Shown: piece by piece, positions 22,121 through 34,818 of the stretch
Position numbering within the stretch: the first letter of the stretch is position 1
Layout of the letters: the number at the start of each line of letters is the position of its first letter
Assembly (NCBI RefSeq): GCF_958298935.1
Contig: NC_084940.1
Location: forward strand, 2,262,001 to 2,326,000
Length of the DNA: 64,000 nt
Reading direction: 5' to 3'
Source of the DNA: Phragmites australis
Taxonomy: Eukaryota; Streptophyta; Magnoliopsida; Poales; Poaceae
The notes under the pieces: model-generated
Database searches by the model: none
What the model saw: the letters and a program-made list of their open reading frames with translations, nothing else
What the model was told of the DNA's origin: nothing
Made by a program: the position numbers and the translations under genes

Positions 22121-22699
22121 ATGGCGTACAAGGGGACAATGCCGATGCCGCCGATGACCCTCGAGGTGACCGTCGTCTCCGGCGAGTCCGTCCGGGTCCG
22201 CTCCGGCCGCGCCCTGGGCGGCGGCGCCTACGCGGTGGTCCACACCGCGTCGTCGTCCGCGCGCACCCACGCCGACGAGGACGGCGATTGCAACGGCCAC
22301 CCCTACTGGGCCGAGGCCGTGCGCGTGGCGCTGCCGGCTGGCGCGCGCGCGCTGGACGTGGAGATCTGCCGGGCGCAGAGCGGTGGGCGGGTGGAGTCCG
22401 TGGCGGAGGCGCGGGTGCCGGTCGAGGACTTCACCGTGGGCCCGCCCGGGCACCTGCATTGCCTCAGCTACAGGCTGTTCGACACCGGCGGGTTGCGCCG
22501 CCGCAACGGCATCGTGAACATCACTGTCAAGAGGCTCGACGGCGCGGCGCCGGCAGAGGGGAAAGCGCTGGTGCCGGCGACCGGGAAGGCCGCGGACTCC
22601 GGCCCAGGCACGAGTGGTTCGTGCTGTGGTGTCGCCGCGGATCAGGGTAAGACGGCGCCGCCGACTGGTGTGGTGATGGGTTACCCCGTCGGGTTCTAG
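22121..22699 (+). CDS. C2-domain protein (SRC2/BAP-like), intronless
   Basis: This single exon encodes 192 residues. The N-terminal ~140 residues fit a small plant C2 domain of the SRC2/BON1-associated type: LEVTVVSGESVRV at about residues 13-25, then HPYWAEAVRVALPAGARALDVEICRA, and a final strand NGIVNITVKRL. Such proteins bind membranes, sometimes through calcium, and act in stress and defence signalling. The set of five acidic calcium ligands is not complete by eye, so calcium binding is uncertain. The C-terminal ~45 residues are low-complexity, with a Cys pair (SCCG) and the terminal MGYPVGF, similar to SRC2 tails. The ATG at 22121 was chosen because the C2 domain begins about 12 residues after it. 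GC content is very high, as usual for intronless grass genes. Confidence 0.85.
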   Translation: MAYKGTMPMPPMTLEVTVVSGESVRVRSGRALGGGAYAVVHTASSSARTHADEDGDCNGHPYWAEAVRVALPAGARALDVEICRAQSGGRVESVAEARVPVEDFTVGPPGHLHCLSYRLFDTGGLRRRNGIVNITVKRLDGAAPAEGKALVPATGKAADSGPGTSGSCCGVAADQGKTAPPTGVVMGYPVGF

Positions 22700-24923
22700 C
22701 CACTGGGCATGCCAACAACTTGGGTTGTGTATAGATCAATGCTAGATTTAATGTTGGTTTCAGGGTTGCAGCGTCTATCTGATCTTGTCTCGGATCACTG
22801 TTCACTGGGTTTCAGGATCATCTGGATTTGTTTTATGCGTTGGATGATTCAATCGAATGATAGGAAGAACAGCTCGTGTTGAATTATTCATCATGGTTCT
22901 TGTTTGAACTTGAATAATCAGAACTGTTTATTTGTGTTTAGATTTATGTTGGAGAGATGTGTGAAAAATCACTGAAACAGATGAGAGAATTAACAGATGA
23001 ATGAGTATCAGTACGAGACATATACCACATGATAGGTTGCATTTCCCGTTATCATCCTAGTATGGTTCACATGGAAATTGCCATGTGGTGTTGTTGTTTT
23101 CTTGGGCCCGTTAGGCTTGGACTGTTGGACCAAATTCGTGCACCGGCAAGAAATTAGCATGTGATTTCACTGCTCCAGTTTGCTGGACTTGGACCAAACT
23201 CTTGCGTTGACACATGGTCTCCGGTCAAAGTCAACGCTAGATATACATTTAATTTTTGACCGATCTGTGGATTTTTTTTGAGAGGAATTTCACTTTCATT
23301 CCATAAAATTCAGATACACTGAAGTCCATCCCCGAACCAATCCTGAAATTTGTACATCAGTACGTGGAGTCCTCAGGTGTTCTGATTCCAGGGAAGCTGC
23401 CCAAATATGTTTCCAGATTCAGAAATTCATGGCAGCCAAAGCCCAGATGCATGGTACGGGAGGAGCTCAAACTGCTCTCGCCTTTTTATTTTTTTGAAGC
23501 CATGAGCAGGAGCACTGCTCTTTCATTTAAGAAGAAGGAAAATTCAAATATTACAAATGTTGTGATTACAGCATACAAAACTGAAGACGTCTCGGTGAAA
23601 TTATGCTATATCCGGCAGACCGCAAGCTAGGTTCCGCAGGCCTATCTCTTCTTCGATCAGAATGAAGATCTGATAAGACTGCACTTTGAGTTCCATCAGC
23701 TCCAATACAAGTCACTGGGGTCAGTAGAGAACTGGGGCAACAAATTTATCTGAAGAAGGTAGAGTTCTTCTGACGGTGTGCCCCAATACAAGTCACTCTT
23801 CAGTCTTGATGCCTTTGATGATACGCCGGCCTGCTGACCGCAACGAACTTCATGCTTTTGCTCTGTTTCGGCAAAAGCGTATAAATGAGTCCCCGCACTC
23901 CAAGACATGCAATCAATGGCGATCGAAAGCGCACATTCATGGCTGCTGCAACAGGCTGATGATCCCTTTGTTAGAGTCTCATCTCTGAAACGCACACCAA
24001 CGACAAGCACTCCAGAGGCATCGGAGGAGGCGGAGCATTGGATTGATTCCTTCCCTGCAAGTCGCAAATAGCAATGCCGTTAAAAACCAACAAAAAAAAG
24101 GAGTTGCAACAGCGAGATCAATCGGCTGCATGCTCGTCTCTGCAGTCTGTTGGTTAAGTCTTCTCATGCTCGTCACGATCTGATCATGTCACCAGCACAG
24201 ATGCACAATGCATGGGCCATGGCTACACGCCTACACCATGGGAGCTAGCTAGCAACGAGCAACCGGCTTGAGCTCGTCGTCGTCGGCGTTACTGGGCATG
24301 GGGCATGCACCGAGCCGCGAGGAAGACGACCGCCTTTTCCCATCCCCTTTTATGGCGCAACCGCAACCGTCCTCGCCGCATGCACATGCCGGCGGCTTCA
24401 CCCTTCACCTCGCCGACGTCGCGTCGATCTTCGCGCGTACGGGACACGTCCCCGGCAGCATCTCGTCGCCGAGCTGAGGACTTGATGTGTCGAGTCGTGA
24501 CCGGACAGCCAGCAGCCACTTGAACACGCGCGTCCGGCCGTCGCGTCTGCTGCGCCGCGAAAGGCAAGTGGGACTCGTGATTTTACTCCGTTCCAGCAAC
24601 CTGTATTGAATCCTGCGAGGTTCGAATGATTCACTTCTCGGCAGCATGAACACGACGTGCTATACGTTCTGGTACTTGCGGCACCACGGTTGAGATCTTT
24701 GCCGGTTTTTCTTAATTAACTATGTGTTATAATTTTCGAGCTCGATTCATCTGATAAACTAAATCAATTCTTTTCTTGTGGAGAAATAACTTGCGGCACC
24801 ACGCGACGACACACTTGCTCTCGCAGTTTAATGCACTGCAGCGAGCGACGTGGCGATACACGTACACCGGCTTCATCCTGAAAGCGATGTACCCTGGCGT
24901 TGTGGAGCACAACATATTGATAA
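22700..24923. other. Spacer without recognised gene
   Basis: This contains the C2 gene 3' UTR, a second copy of the 32-bp repeat (23500-23531), and a stretch at 23690-24070 that is open on the minus strand for 123 codons but matches no family I know. 24290-24560 is GC-rich with short overlapping frames and no domain. Confidence 0.45.
23500..23531. repeat. 32-bp dispersed repeat, copy 2
   Basis: This is identical in sequence and orientation to 14792-14823 and is likewise preceded by a T-rich tract. Confidence 0.75.
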
Positions 24924-25785
24924 TCTATCTATCTATTATATTATTATCAAAAAGAAAAAAGAGTCATCGTGTTCTTTATCAAGATCATGAAATTATTATA
25001 TTAATGAGAAAAAAGAATCTAGATTATTTATTATTATAGACATATAATGGTCTAGATTAAACCAAATAACCCAAATCAATTATGATTAATAAATAGCTAA
25101 ATTTGGAAACCAAATAGTTTGTATCAAATACGATTAATAAAAATCTAAATTCAGGATTGAAATCTATGAAAAATTAGCAATTCAATTTCATACAGTTTGG
25201 GAAGCAAAATATATAAATAAAGAGTCCAAATAAAATAAAAGTAATAATAATGAAAATTGGGGGAAAGAATAGAAAAAAATAAAGATCCATACCAAGGATA
25301 AAATTATTATAAAAACCAAATACCTAAATAAAGAGTCTATGTAGAATACAATTAATCAATAGCTAAAATTCATAATGAAAAATAAAAAAAAATTCAAAAT
25401 GCTTAATAAGATAATAGATTAAGAAGCACCATGTAGTTCAAGGTCGTCACATCAAGTAGGCAGTAGGCAAGCCACAGCACATATGCGAGGTAAACCTATT
25501 CTTATTTTGATTATGCTGCTTACGCCTTATGCACAATTTTGATAGTTGATCAAAACATATACGAATCGAACAAATACATGTATACGATTCGGATACAAGT
25601 TTGGAGCATAAATAATTTTTTTCCACTAACATATTTTTTATTTCTTCTTCTAATTTTATGCATTTTCTAACTAAATGACACTAACCTCATAAAAAACTAA
25701 ATAGAATAATTTTTAATCAAAGATTATAGTGATAAAATATTGCAGCGAGACTAACTATGCTATTAGTTTAGGGCACCTTACTAGT
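24924..25785 (+). mobile_element. Helitron-like element, unit 1
   Basis: The left end TCTATCTATCTATTATATT follows an A, and the right end has a small hairpin (ACTAA...TTAGT, 25750-25767) followed by GGGCACCTTACTAGT. The TC start, subterminal hairpin and CTAG|T end are Helitron hallmarks. There is no terminal inverted repeat and no replicase, so it is non-autonomous. The interior is AT-rich. Confidence 0.6.
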
Positions 25786-26487
25786 TATATTATTATTTAA
25801 ATGTTAAAAAGAGTCACCATATTCGCAGGAACACGACTTAATAAAAAACTAAATTCGGGATTGAAATTTATGAAAAAATAGCAATTCAATTTTATACAGT
25901 TTGGGAAGCAAAATATATAAATAAAGAGTCCAAATAAAATAAAAGTAATAACAATTAAAATTGGGGAAAGAATAGAAAAAAAATCCATATCAAGGATAAA
26001 ATTATTATAAAAATCAAATACCTAAATAAAGAGTCTATGTAGAATACAATTAATCAATAGCTAAAATTCACAATGAAAAATAATGAAAAAAAATTCAAAA
26101 TTCTTATTAAGATAATAGATTAAGAAGCACTGTGAGTTCAAGTTCGTCATATCAAGTAGGCAGCAGGCAAGTCACAACACATAGGTGAGGTAAACCTATT
26201 CTTATTTTGATTAGGCTACTTACACCTTATGCACAATTTTGATAGTTGATCAAAACATATACGGATCGAACAAATACATGTATACGATTCGGATACAAAT
26301 TTGGAGCATAAATAATTTTCTTTTCCACTAACATATTTTTTATTTCTTCTTCTAATTTTATGCATTTTGTAACTAAATGACACTAACCTCATAAAAAATT
26401 AAATAGAATAATTTTTAATCAAAGATTATAGTGATAAAATATTACAACAAGACTAACCATGCTATTCGTTCAGGGCACCTTGCTAGT
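25786..26487 (+). mobile_element. Helitron-like element, unit 2 (tandem)
   Basis: A 702-bp direct copy of unit 1 starts immediately after its CTAGT and ends in GGGCACCTTGCTAGT at 26487. Long stretches such as CAGTTTGGGAAGCAAAATAT and AAATAAAGAGTCCAAATAAA are identical, with an offset of about 704 bp. The hairpin has one mismatch. Confidence 0.65.
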
Positions 26488-26831
26488 TATATTATTATTT
26501 AAATGTTAAAAAGAGTCACCATTTTTGCTCTTAAGAACACGAATTTATCATATTAATTGAAAAAAATAAAAATCTAGACCACTTATTATTATGAGCATTT
26601 AACGGTCTAGATTAAAGTAAAGAGTTTATATCAAATACAACTAATAAATAGCTAAATTCGAAATTAAAAATTATAAAAATTAGCAGTTCGATTTTCATAT
26701 GGTTTAAAAAGCAAAATATACAAAGAGTCTAAATAAAACATGATAGATAATAAAAAGTTACTACTTTTTAATCAAATATGATCTTACTAAATATTACAAC
26801 GAGACTAGCTGCTCTATTAAACTGAACTAGT
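26488..26831 (+). mobile_element. Helitron-like element, unit 3 (internally deleted)
   Basis: This begins right after unit 2 with the same TATATTATTATTTAAATG start and shares the first ~250 bp pattern with unit 1 (AATCTAGA..., GGTCTAGATTAAA). It then skips most of the interior and ends in GAACTAGT at 26831. Confidence 0.55.
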
Positions 26832-27445
26832 TTGCTGTATAATAAGATCACAAGTAGCAGGCTAGCAGCCCATCCATACTTAAAGTCAATCATGTGTGTC
26901 GATCCGTTAATCATTTCCTTGAAGAACAAGTTGTATACATGTTTGAAAGTTGGAGGTAGTCCATTTGTGACATGAACTTATGATAGTACTCCTAGCTTGT
27001 CCATATCGATCCAAATGAGAAAATAAATTTTGGTTCCAGGAGTGGTACAGAACGCATCATGAATGTAATATCAGTGTCACTTAAAGTGTGGTAGATGTTT
27101 GCAATAAGTTCTTGTCAAAGTTATTACTAGCATCTCAGACTCATCTGAGCTGAGCTCGCTATCTGCGCAATTATATATGCAAGTCCAGTAGTGACCAGTG
27201 TATAACAGACATTGCGCTGCTCCGGTTTGAATGAACCATGCATATAGCACGACGACTTTGTAAACATAGCATATTGCATGAAAAATGGATGTGACACACA
27301 GTGTAGTAAACCACACTCAGTTCCTGACTTTGTCTATCATTATGATGTATGGGCGTTACTTACAATTGGCCTGCCCACGTATATACGAGCACTATTACAT
27401 AACTAGTCTTAAGTGTCACGTTATAAGTATCGATTGTGCTAAAAT
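26832..27445. other. Spacer between Helitron array and CACTA element
   Basis: Low-GC sequence with no coding or repeat signal that I recognise. Confidence 0.4.
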
Positions 27446-28963
27446 CACTACTAAAACTATATCACTGTTGATTCTTAACCTCCCATGCTTAAATAATAAT
27501 TGAGCCGTTAAGAACCGGCACTGAAACTGACTTCAGTGCCAATTTTAACTACAACCATCACTGATACATTAGTATCGGTACTGATTATAGTCACTAACCA
27601 CCACTGATACATCAGTGATAATTCTAACCACGAACCGCCAATGATGATTGCTATCGAGCTGGAAAAAATTCATAATATTTTTATACGAAGTTGGATGAAG
27701 ATAAACTTTATATAAAAATTATAGTTCTTGACGAGATCTACAACTTTGTAGTTGAAAAACCTTTTAATTTGAGATTGTTTAAATATCTAAATAATCATAA
27801 TAAAGTTTTAGCCGATCACCGTGGTCGATGAAAGCTTATTTTAAATAATTTACAACCTTTTCATACGGAATTGGATGAGGAAAAACTTTATATGAAAATT
27901 ATAGCTCTCATCGAGCTCTGTAACTTTGTAGTTGATCACCTTTTCTATTTGAAGCCATATAAATGCATAAATAAACCTCTAAACACTGTCAAAGAAACCA
28001 CACATACTTGACCACAAACTATTTGTTGATCTAGTGTTAAACACTAGTATGAATAATTGAAAAAGTCACACACAAAGTCATAAAGTTGAAAACTGTAAAT
28101 TTAAATATTTTTAGTATGAGTTTGGTAACTCAGATTGATAAAACGTCTGTGCAATACTAACTTTCAGATATAGCATTATATCTCCTAATATTTTCAAGCA
28201 AATTGGAGAAGATCAATTTTCGGCCAAAAACTTCAGAAGTCTTGTCGAGGGTGTTTCGAGCCTTTTTAAGGTCAAAAAAGGTACATGTCTAAATATGTGT
28301 ATTTTTCGGATGTGTCTTTCGGATGTGTCTCCTTGTAAGCTTCGAAAATAGAGATTGAATGTTGAAATCGGACTCCATATGTAAAAGTATGGTTGTATTA
28401 TCGAACATAGCATGGATCGACTGTTTTACTAAACACTGTACGGATTGAACATACTTTTTCATATGGGGTCGGATAGAGACAATTTTTTTATGAACATTGT
28501 AGAACTCGATGAGATATAAAACTTTGTAGTTGATAACTTTTCATTTAAGACTATTTGGATGTTCAAATAGCTGTTCAAACGTTCGATTAGAAGATGTCAA
28601 AAGGATTGATTTTGTTATTATAGTTCGTAACGAATGAGATGTGAGATGGTTAAAGCGGTCATGCGCGCAGAGTGGAGCTGTTGTGAGGTCGTGAGTTCGA
28701 GTCCTGGGAACTGCATGCGAGTGAAAACCGCAGAGCTGTTGTGAGCTCGGGTGCGATCGGGTGAGCAGTGGCTGATCGGGTTCCTCTAGTTGCAAAAAAA
28801 AAAAATTTGATTTTTTGGAGAGCCATCAACCGACACTGATAGAAAATTCAGTGTCAGCTCCATAACCGACACTGATTATCAATGTCAAGTAATCAGTGGT
28901 GATTAAAAATCTGTTACTGATAATGATTTTTAACCGTCACTGATAGTATGTTCTGTTGTAGTG
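27446..28963. mobile_element. Non-autonomous CACTA-type transposon
   Basis: The left end is CACTACTAAAACTATATCAC and the right end, on the other strand, CACTACAACAGAACATACTA. Subterminal blocks of (A)CCG(A/G)CACTGAT repeats lie near both ends, as in Caspar-type CACTA elements. The interior has three degenerate copies of a ~180-bp unit (each with AACTTTGTAGTTGA). There is no transposase. The flanking trinucleotides (AAT and GAG) do not match, so either a boundary is slightly off or the copy is old. Confidence 0.68.
28637..28715 (+). repeat. tRNA-like segment inside the CACTA element
   Basis: GAGATGGTTAAAGCGGTCAT (A-box-like) and GTGAGTTCGAGTCCTGGG (B-box-like) are spaced roughly as in a tRNA gene with a variable arm. 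Acceptor-stem pairing is not evident, so it is a pseudo-tRNA or SINE head rather than a working tRNA. Confidence 0.3.
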
Positions 28964-29399
28964 GAGCATATAGTTCCATCATATCATCTAGCCACAATAA
29001 TTCAACAAATAATCATTTTTTAAACGTTTATTCTTTTCATGATGATAAGTAAGTATCTATATGTGTTATTATTATACAAGCTCTATCATAAATTTGATAG
29101 AAACTTCTTGGGAGGACATATTCATAATTGAAATTTTAGCTGTAATGGTTCTTTTTCGAAAAAGTGATAAGAGCTCTGTCATTTATTATAGGAGAAAATA
29201 AGATTATAAGAAGATTGAACCGAAGAGTAGCACCTGAGGGTGATCAGCAAGTACATGAGAAGAACAAGTAAAAAATGGTTATGAAAGAAAAAACAATAAC
29301 AGGAATAGAGCAACCAAGAAGCTACAGACAATAAACAAACTTGACGCTATGTTTGTTCTCATCTTGGTCGTAACATCATCCTTTGCCAGATGAGAAATC

Positions 29400-30081
29400 T
29401 GCAACGCCCGTAATCTGCAACGCGCGCGTGCTCGCCGAGCAGCGCATCGCCCTGCCTCACGAGCCCGCGCCCCGCCCCGCCTTACCCGTGCGCCATGCCA
29501 CTGTGCTAGCGCCCACGCGGTGGCCACCTCCCGGCACCGTGCGTTAGTTGGGGTGGCTCGGCACGGCGCGCCGCGGCGGGTTGCGGTGGGGCGGGGCCGT
29601 GTGCCCGTACCCCTGCCTTCTGCTCGCGCGCAGCATTTACTACCACCGCCGCGCCAGCCCAACCCAATCCGTCCGTCCGTCCGTCCGTCCCGCGGACGAG
29701 CTGCCTCCCCGGACGTCGAACCAAAAAAAACAACCCCACCCCACCCCACACTTCCTCGCTCACCCATTCATGCCCCCGCCCCGTCCCGTGCGCCGCACGT
29801 CCCGCGCCTGTCCGATCCCCATCCGTCGAGCGCCACCGCGCCATACGTGGGGGCAGGGGCAACCATTTCGCGGGCTGGGGAGCGGGGGGATCGTATGGCG
29901 TTCCAGGCACTTTCGATTCAAAGCCAACCCAGCCACCACCAGTGAGAAGTCCCCGCCACGTTCGCCCTCCTTTCTGGTCGGGCCTCCTCCAATCCAGCTC
30001 CCTCTACCGCTGTGTCATACGCTTTTTTCCACAGCAATCGTCTGCCTCCTTCTTCCACCGCTACAGCACGTCTGGCAGCGA
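29400..30081. other. GC-rich island with a CCGT microsatellite
   Basis: Composition resembles a grass promoter/5'-leader, with a (GTCC)n tract near 29670-29690. It is open in several overlapping frames on both strands but shows no domain. Its right edge is the insertion site of the hAT-like element, so the sequence after 37606 was once adjacent. Confidence 0.4.
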
Positions 30082-30106
30082 GTGGCACATAGGAATGACA
30101 ACGGGA

Positions 30107-31685
30107 AATTCCTATATGATTATGATCTTGATTTTTTTTATTATGGATAATATAATTGTTAGAATTAACATATTTATCAAGAATATAAATTAGTAGGTTT
30201 TATAGATGTAATACATCAAGGGGTCATCGTAGTCAGAACAAAGTTTGATCGTTAGAAAAATCCTAGAAAAATTTGTCTCACCGATGATTCGGTACAGAGG
30301 AGTTTATCCTCACTGGATAGTCCAGTTAATAGGACATGTGACTATCGAAATATTTCTAACAAAGTAGGAGAAAGTTGAGCACCTCACCGGATAGTCTGTT
30401 GATCTGCAGTGGGTAACACCGGAGTATTTTGTCTAGAGACAAAGTGAAGGCTAATGACTTCACTGGATGATCCGATGCTTTGTGTATTGAAGTCACTGGA
30501 GTATTCTGACAAAAGGGAGAAGGCTGAGGACCTCAACGAATAGTCCGATGATCTACACTGGGTAACATCGGAGTATTTTCTACAGTGTAGAAAACTGAAG
30601 ATCAACCCATTGGATGGTCTGGTGTTTGATTTGTGCACATCAAATTATAGCACCAGAGCATTTCTTGCATATGCGATTGCAAGTGTTAAAGAATGAAGAA
30701 CAAATCCACCGGAAGGTCTGGTGCTCTGAAGATAAATGCACCGGAGCATTTTACACAGAGAGGATGCAAAGGCAAGGATAGCTTAAGATAACTCACCGGG
30801 AGGTCCGGTGATAGATTTGAAGGTACACTGGAATGCTCGGTTTTCACAAAGGCATTGAGTGAAGTTCTAACAACTAGTTTCTAAGGTTATACTCACAGAA
30901 TAATCCAGTGTTAGTACCAATATTCTCACTGGATCATTCAGTGTTAACAATTTTTTTGAGTTATTGGGAAAATGGATAGTTGACGGGTTTGAGACTATAA
31001 ATATCTCTTCACTCAGTCATTTGAAGGTGTGGCATACTGCTAGAGTCCAGAGAAACTCATATACACTTGCGAAGACATCTAAACCACAAAAATACTTAAA
31101 GTGATCATCTAAGGCAATTAAGCATAAGACTAGTGTGTGATTAGTGCTTGTAGACCTAGAGAGAGTATTGCTAGGTGATGACTACCTAAAGAGTAGATCA
31201 CGGAGTGATCCTAACTTGTACCAAGAGATACGTCAGCACCTTGAAGTCTTGGTGACTCGCCAACAAGCTTGTTGATCCTCCAACTTGGTATGGAATGGCG
31301 GCAAGATACTTGTACGGGGACGCAAAGACCCTTGCCTTGGTAGCTCAAGCTCTGAAGTCATGATCAGGTGCCGATCGCGAGCATATTTTTGGTGGAGCTC
31401 TAACGTGGACTAGGAGAGACATTTATGCCATCAATATCACGTGATAAAAATCTTTTGTGTCGAGTTTATCCCTTTACCTTATTTACGTTTCCGCATTTAC
31501 TTTCTTGTAATTTACCTTGCTAGAGTAGGTTGCAATCCTGTTGAGCAGTATAATAGACACAATAGATAAATTTAGAGTATATTTAGATAGAAATTGAGAT
31601 AAATTTATCTTTTAAAATTTTTGGAGCTATTAGTTTCTAAGTGTCATAATTCAACCCACTTCTTAGGATATCACCGTTCCTCACA
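30107..31685 (+). mobile_element. 5' LTR of a copia-like element (left edge uncertain)
   Basis: This aligns with 36286-37238 at roughly 80% by eye (for example GATCTGCA(G/C)TGGGTAACACCGGAGTAT). It holds degenerate internal repeats of the type CACCGGATAGTCCG. The right end ...TCCTCACA abuts the primer-binding site. The left boundary lies between about 30096 and 30117; the first bases do not match the 3' LTR. Confidence 0.65.
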
Positions 31686-31687
31686 AT

Positions 31688-31698
31688 TGGTATCAGAG
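31688..31698 (+). other. Primer-binding site (tRNA-iMet type)
   Basis: TGGTATCAGAG, two bases after the LTR end, matches the initiator-methionine tRNA primer site used by many plant copia elements. Confidence 0.75.
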
Positions 31699-31751
31699 TC
31701 TCATGCTCTTGATAGTCTTAACATCCTAGAGTTGTGACGTCCGGGGTTGGA

Positions 31752-33450
31752 ATGGATACTCATAGCGCTTCTCATTTCAGCGATACTAATTTCTCACGTT
31801 GGAAAATTCTTATGACTTGTTATTTGCAAGCTAAAGGTTTAGATGTTTGGAGAGTCACTGAGGAAGGGATGAGACCTCGCATTACCAACAAGGAGTGACA
31901 ATTAGATGTATTGGCTAAGAGTATCCTTTTATCATCTTTAAATATTGATGTATTTAATCGTATTTATTCTTTCACCAATGCATATGATATTTAGAATAGT
32001 CTCATTGAAATACATGAAAACACAATAAATGTGCACAATGAGAAATATCATGTGCTTGTTACTAAGCTCAATAACATTAAACAACTACCGCATGGAAGTG
32101 CTAATGATATGTACTCATGTTTCAATGATCTTGTCAATGAGATCAATGAGTTAGGTATGACGCAAATTGATGGTGATCAAGCGGTGAGAAGAATACTTCA
32201 AACTCTTTTTCTAAAGTACAAGTTAATAATCTCCACCATCTACGACAACAACGACATCAAGAAGAAGACTTCAAGTCAAGTCTCGGCAAGATCACCGCCC
32301 ATGAGATGATCATGAACATAGAGGTTGAAGCTTCTATCTCATCCGACGTCAAGAACCTTGCCCTTACAAGCAAGCAAACATCATGCACACATATAAAGGC
32401 GAAGATGAGAAGACAAGAGCAATAGTCAAGCTCAAGCGAAAATGATGAAGATGAAGATAAAGAGAGCAATGAAGATGATGAGCAAATCACATCAAGTGAT
32501 AAAGAAATGGACCCTGAAGTCGTCAAGCTCATCTCTCAAGTGGAGAAGAAATCAAGAAGATCAAAGCCAATATTGATCATCAAATCTCCATAAAAAACTT
32601 GGCCAAAATTATTGATCACGTCAAGAAGGATAAGAAGACCAAGAGTAAGAGGGAGACAAAGGGAAGAGTCAAAATATTTGTAAGCATAGGAATGTGGGTT
32701 AGTAAAGATGAATATTCAAGCTCAAGTGATGAGAGCTCCGCCATCCACTTCTTCAAGAGAAACTCTTTCTTCAGGCTATTATCATGCAAGTCATCATCGT
32801 ACAAGTCATCACACAAGTGACCTATGGTCAAAGATATGGATAGCGATGTAAGTGATAATGAATCTGATAAGGATTCTCTCTCCTATGATGAACATCTTTA
32901 TTTGGTCAATGAGCAACAAAGGACCCTTAAGAAACCATCTAAATAACTTAAGAAATTCAATGCCCTCAATAGCATTCATGCTACCTTTGTTTCTAATTAT
33001 GAGTAATTATTGAGCAAATTCAATTTGCTAAACAAGGTGCATGAAGAGTTTAAGGTAAAATTTGAGTGCATTGAATCTCAATCTAAGGCATCTTTGGAGC
33101 AATCTACCTCTCTATCTAATTTCAATCCTAAGGTAGATGCTTGCACTTCTTTTAATGATTTAATAGATCTACCTAGCTCATCCCTTTGCAATGAGATATG
33201 TGTTAAGAATATTATTGTAGAGATATATGATAATCTCATTACACAAGAAAATGATGAGCTCAAGCAAGAAGTAAAAAAAAAAGTTAAAGAAGGACTTAAT
33301 AAGATTAAAGGGTAAGAACAATGTCCAACCTTCTTAAGATAATCATGCTATCATGGTGAATAAACTTGCGGAGGGATCCACCGTGAAATGCTTCAAATGT
33401 CATGAAGAAGACCACAAATCCTTCCAATGCAAGCAAATTAAGAAGGAGAT
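31752..33450 (+). pseudogene. Degraded copia-type gag
   Basis: A frame beginning ATG at 31752 resembles plant copia gag (SRWKILMTCYLQAKGLDVW, later a conserved LFLKYKLI-type segment). It is broken by TGA at 31896 and TAG at 31992, and loses frame after about 32309. A CCHC zinc knuckle (CFKCHEEDHKSFQC, CX2CX4HX4C) is readable in another frame at 33389-33430. No integrase, reverse transcriptase or RNase H follows before the 3' LTR, so the copy is gag-only and non-autonomous. Confidence 0.75.
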
Positions 33451-34818
33451 AAAAAAAAGAAGAACATCATGCACCTCTCTAACAAGACTTCCAACATATA
33501 CACCAAGCCCAACTACAAGAATGAGATCAAGAGCAATCACTACAATCTCAAGGAAAAGAAAAATATGAAAGTGGTTGCACATATAGTTGGGATAAAGGAT
33601 CAGAGATGGAACCAACTCATTTGAGTGGCTAAGAAAGTCATCACCAATGTGAAGGGACCCAATCGGTTTGGGTTACAAAGAATACTTGAAGCCCGAGGCG
33701 GCTATAGGGATTTAGAGACTTGTCTTACAAAATAAAGTGAAGGTTCAAGCTAAGAAGCCAATTGTATAAGATTGAACGCTTTGATGAAGATCATAATCAT
33801 CATATACTCAAATCCCTATCCAAAGGTAAATAAGGCAAATGTACTAGATGCAAAATATTTTAATTATTGTAGCTCATTTGCCTTGTCTAGGATTGCATGT
33901 ATTTATTTCAATTCATTGCAATGTCTAGTGTAGATTTTTATATGGTAGATTGCTTATGTTTCTCTTTTTTTTATGTGTAATCTACATGGTTTATTAGTTA
34001 TAAGTTTCTTTCATGGCACTAGTTTCACAATTAGTATCTTTTATATGCCATGAATCAATCTATAGGGTACCCTTCCTATTGATTTAATAACAAGTGCATA
34101 TGTCTTGCAAGTATTTAATACTTGTATGCACCTATTTATGGGGAGTATATCCTATGGGTTATGTTTTTGAGGCTAACATGTATTGCTAGATGTATCTTTT
34201 ATAGTCTCATGGAGAAATCAACACGTTCCTAGATATATGCAATGCTTAAAGGCTCTAATTGATATCATTAGCAACTTATTTCTACATTTAAGCTACATCC
34301 ACGCATGATATGATTTAAACTTTCTACATCTACTTATTGTCTATATGTGCATATATTGCTACATTACTACAAGTGGTATTCAGAAGTGAGTCTTATTATA
34401 TGTATGCACACATAAAGGGGGAGTTTAGATTATATCATGCGAGTTTCATGAATTATGATCCTTATTTATCTTTTTCAATTGATATCAATGTCTCATATCC
34501 TTACAATTGTATATCTTTTCAATTGGTATTATTTCATTGGATCATGATTTATGAAGCTCTCACTCATGTGCTCTAACAAATTTCCTCGAGTTCAATATAT
34601 ATTTATAGCTTTTTTTTTAGATTGTTGACAAAAGGGAGAAGTTTGATGACAAAAGCAAAAAAAACAAGATAAAAGATGTCTAGAAATATCAAAGTTGATA
34701 AATGGAAGAAGAAGATACAAGAAGCAACATGAGACACCGATCTTGACAAAGGAGGAGAAGCTCTTATATGAGTCTGATCAAGGGAGATATTGACAATGGA
34801 AAAAGTGAGAGCCATAAC

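Noticed and set aside
23696..24067. 123-codon minus-strand open frame
   Set aside because: No recognisable family, no splice context; kept only as a note in the spacer entry.
24298..24477. 60-codon frame starting MGHAPSREEDD
   Set aside because: GC-rich stretch open in several frames; no conserved motif.
24924..26831. Regularly spaced repeats as a CRISPR-like array
   Set aside because: Units are ~700 bp AT-rich direct copies with Helitron-type ends; there are no short repeats with unique spacers, and the genome is a plant.
27446..28963. CACTA element with transposase
   Set aside because: No long frame or transposase motif inside; it is non-autonomous.
29279..29910. Overlapping long frames on both strands in the GC-rich island
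   Set aside because: Arg/Pro/Gly-rich low-complexity translations in all frames indicate composition, not coding.
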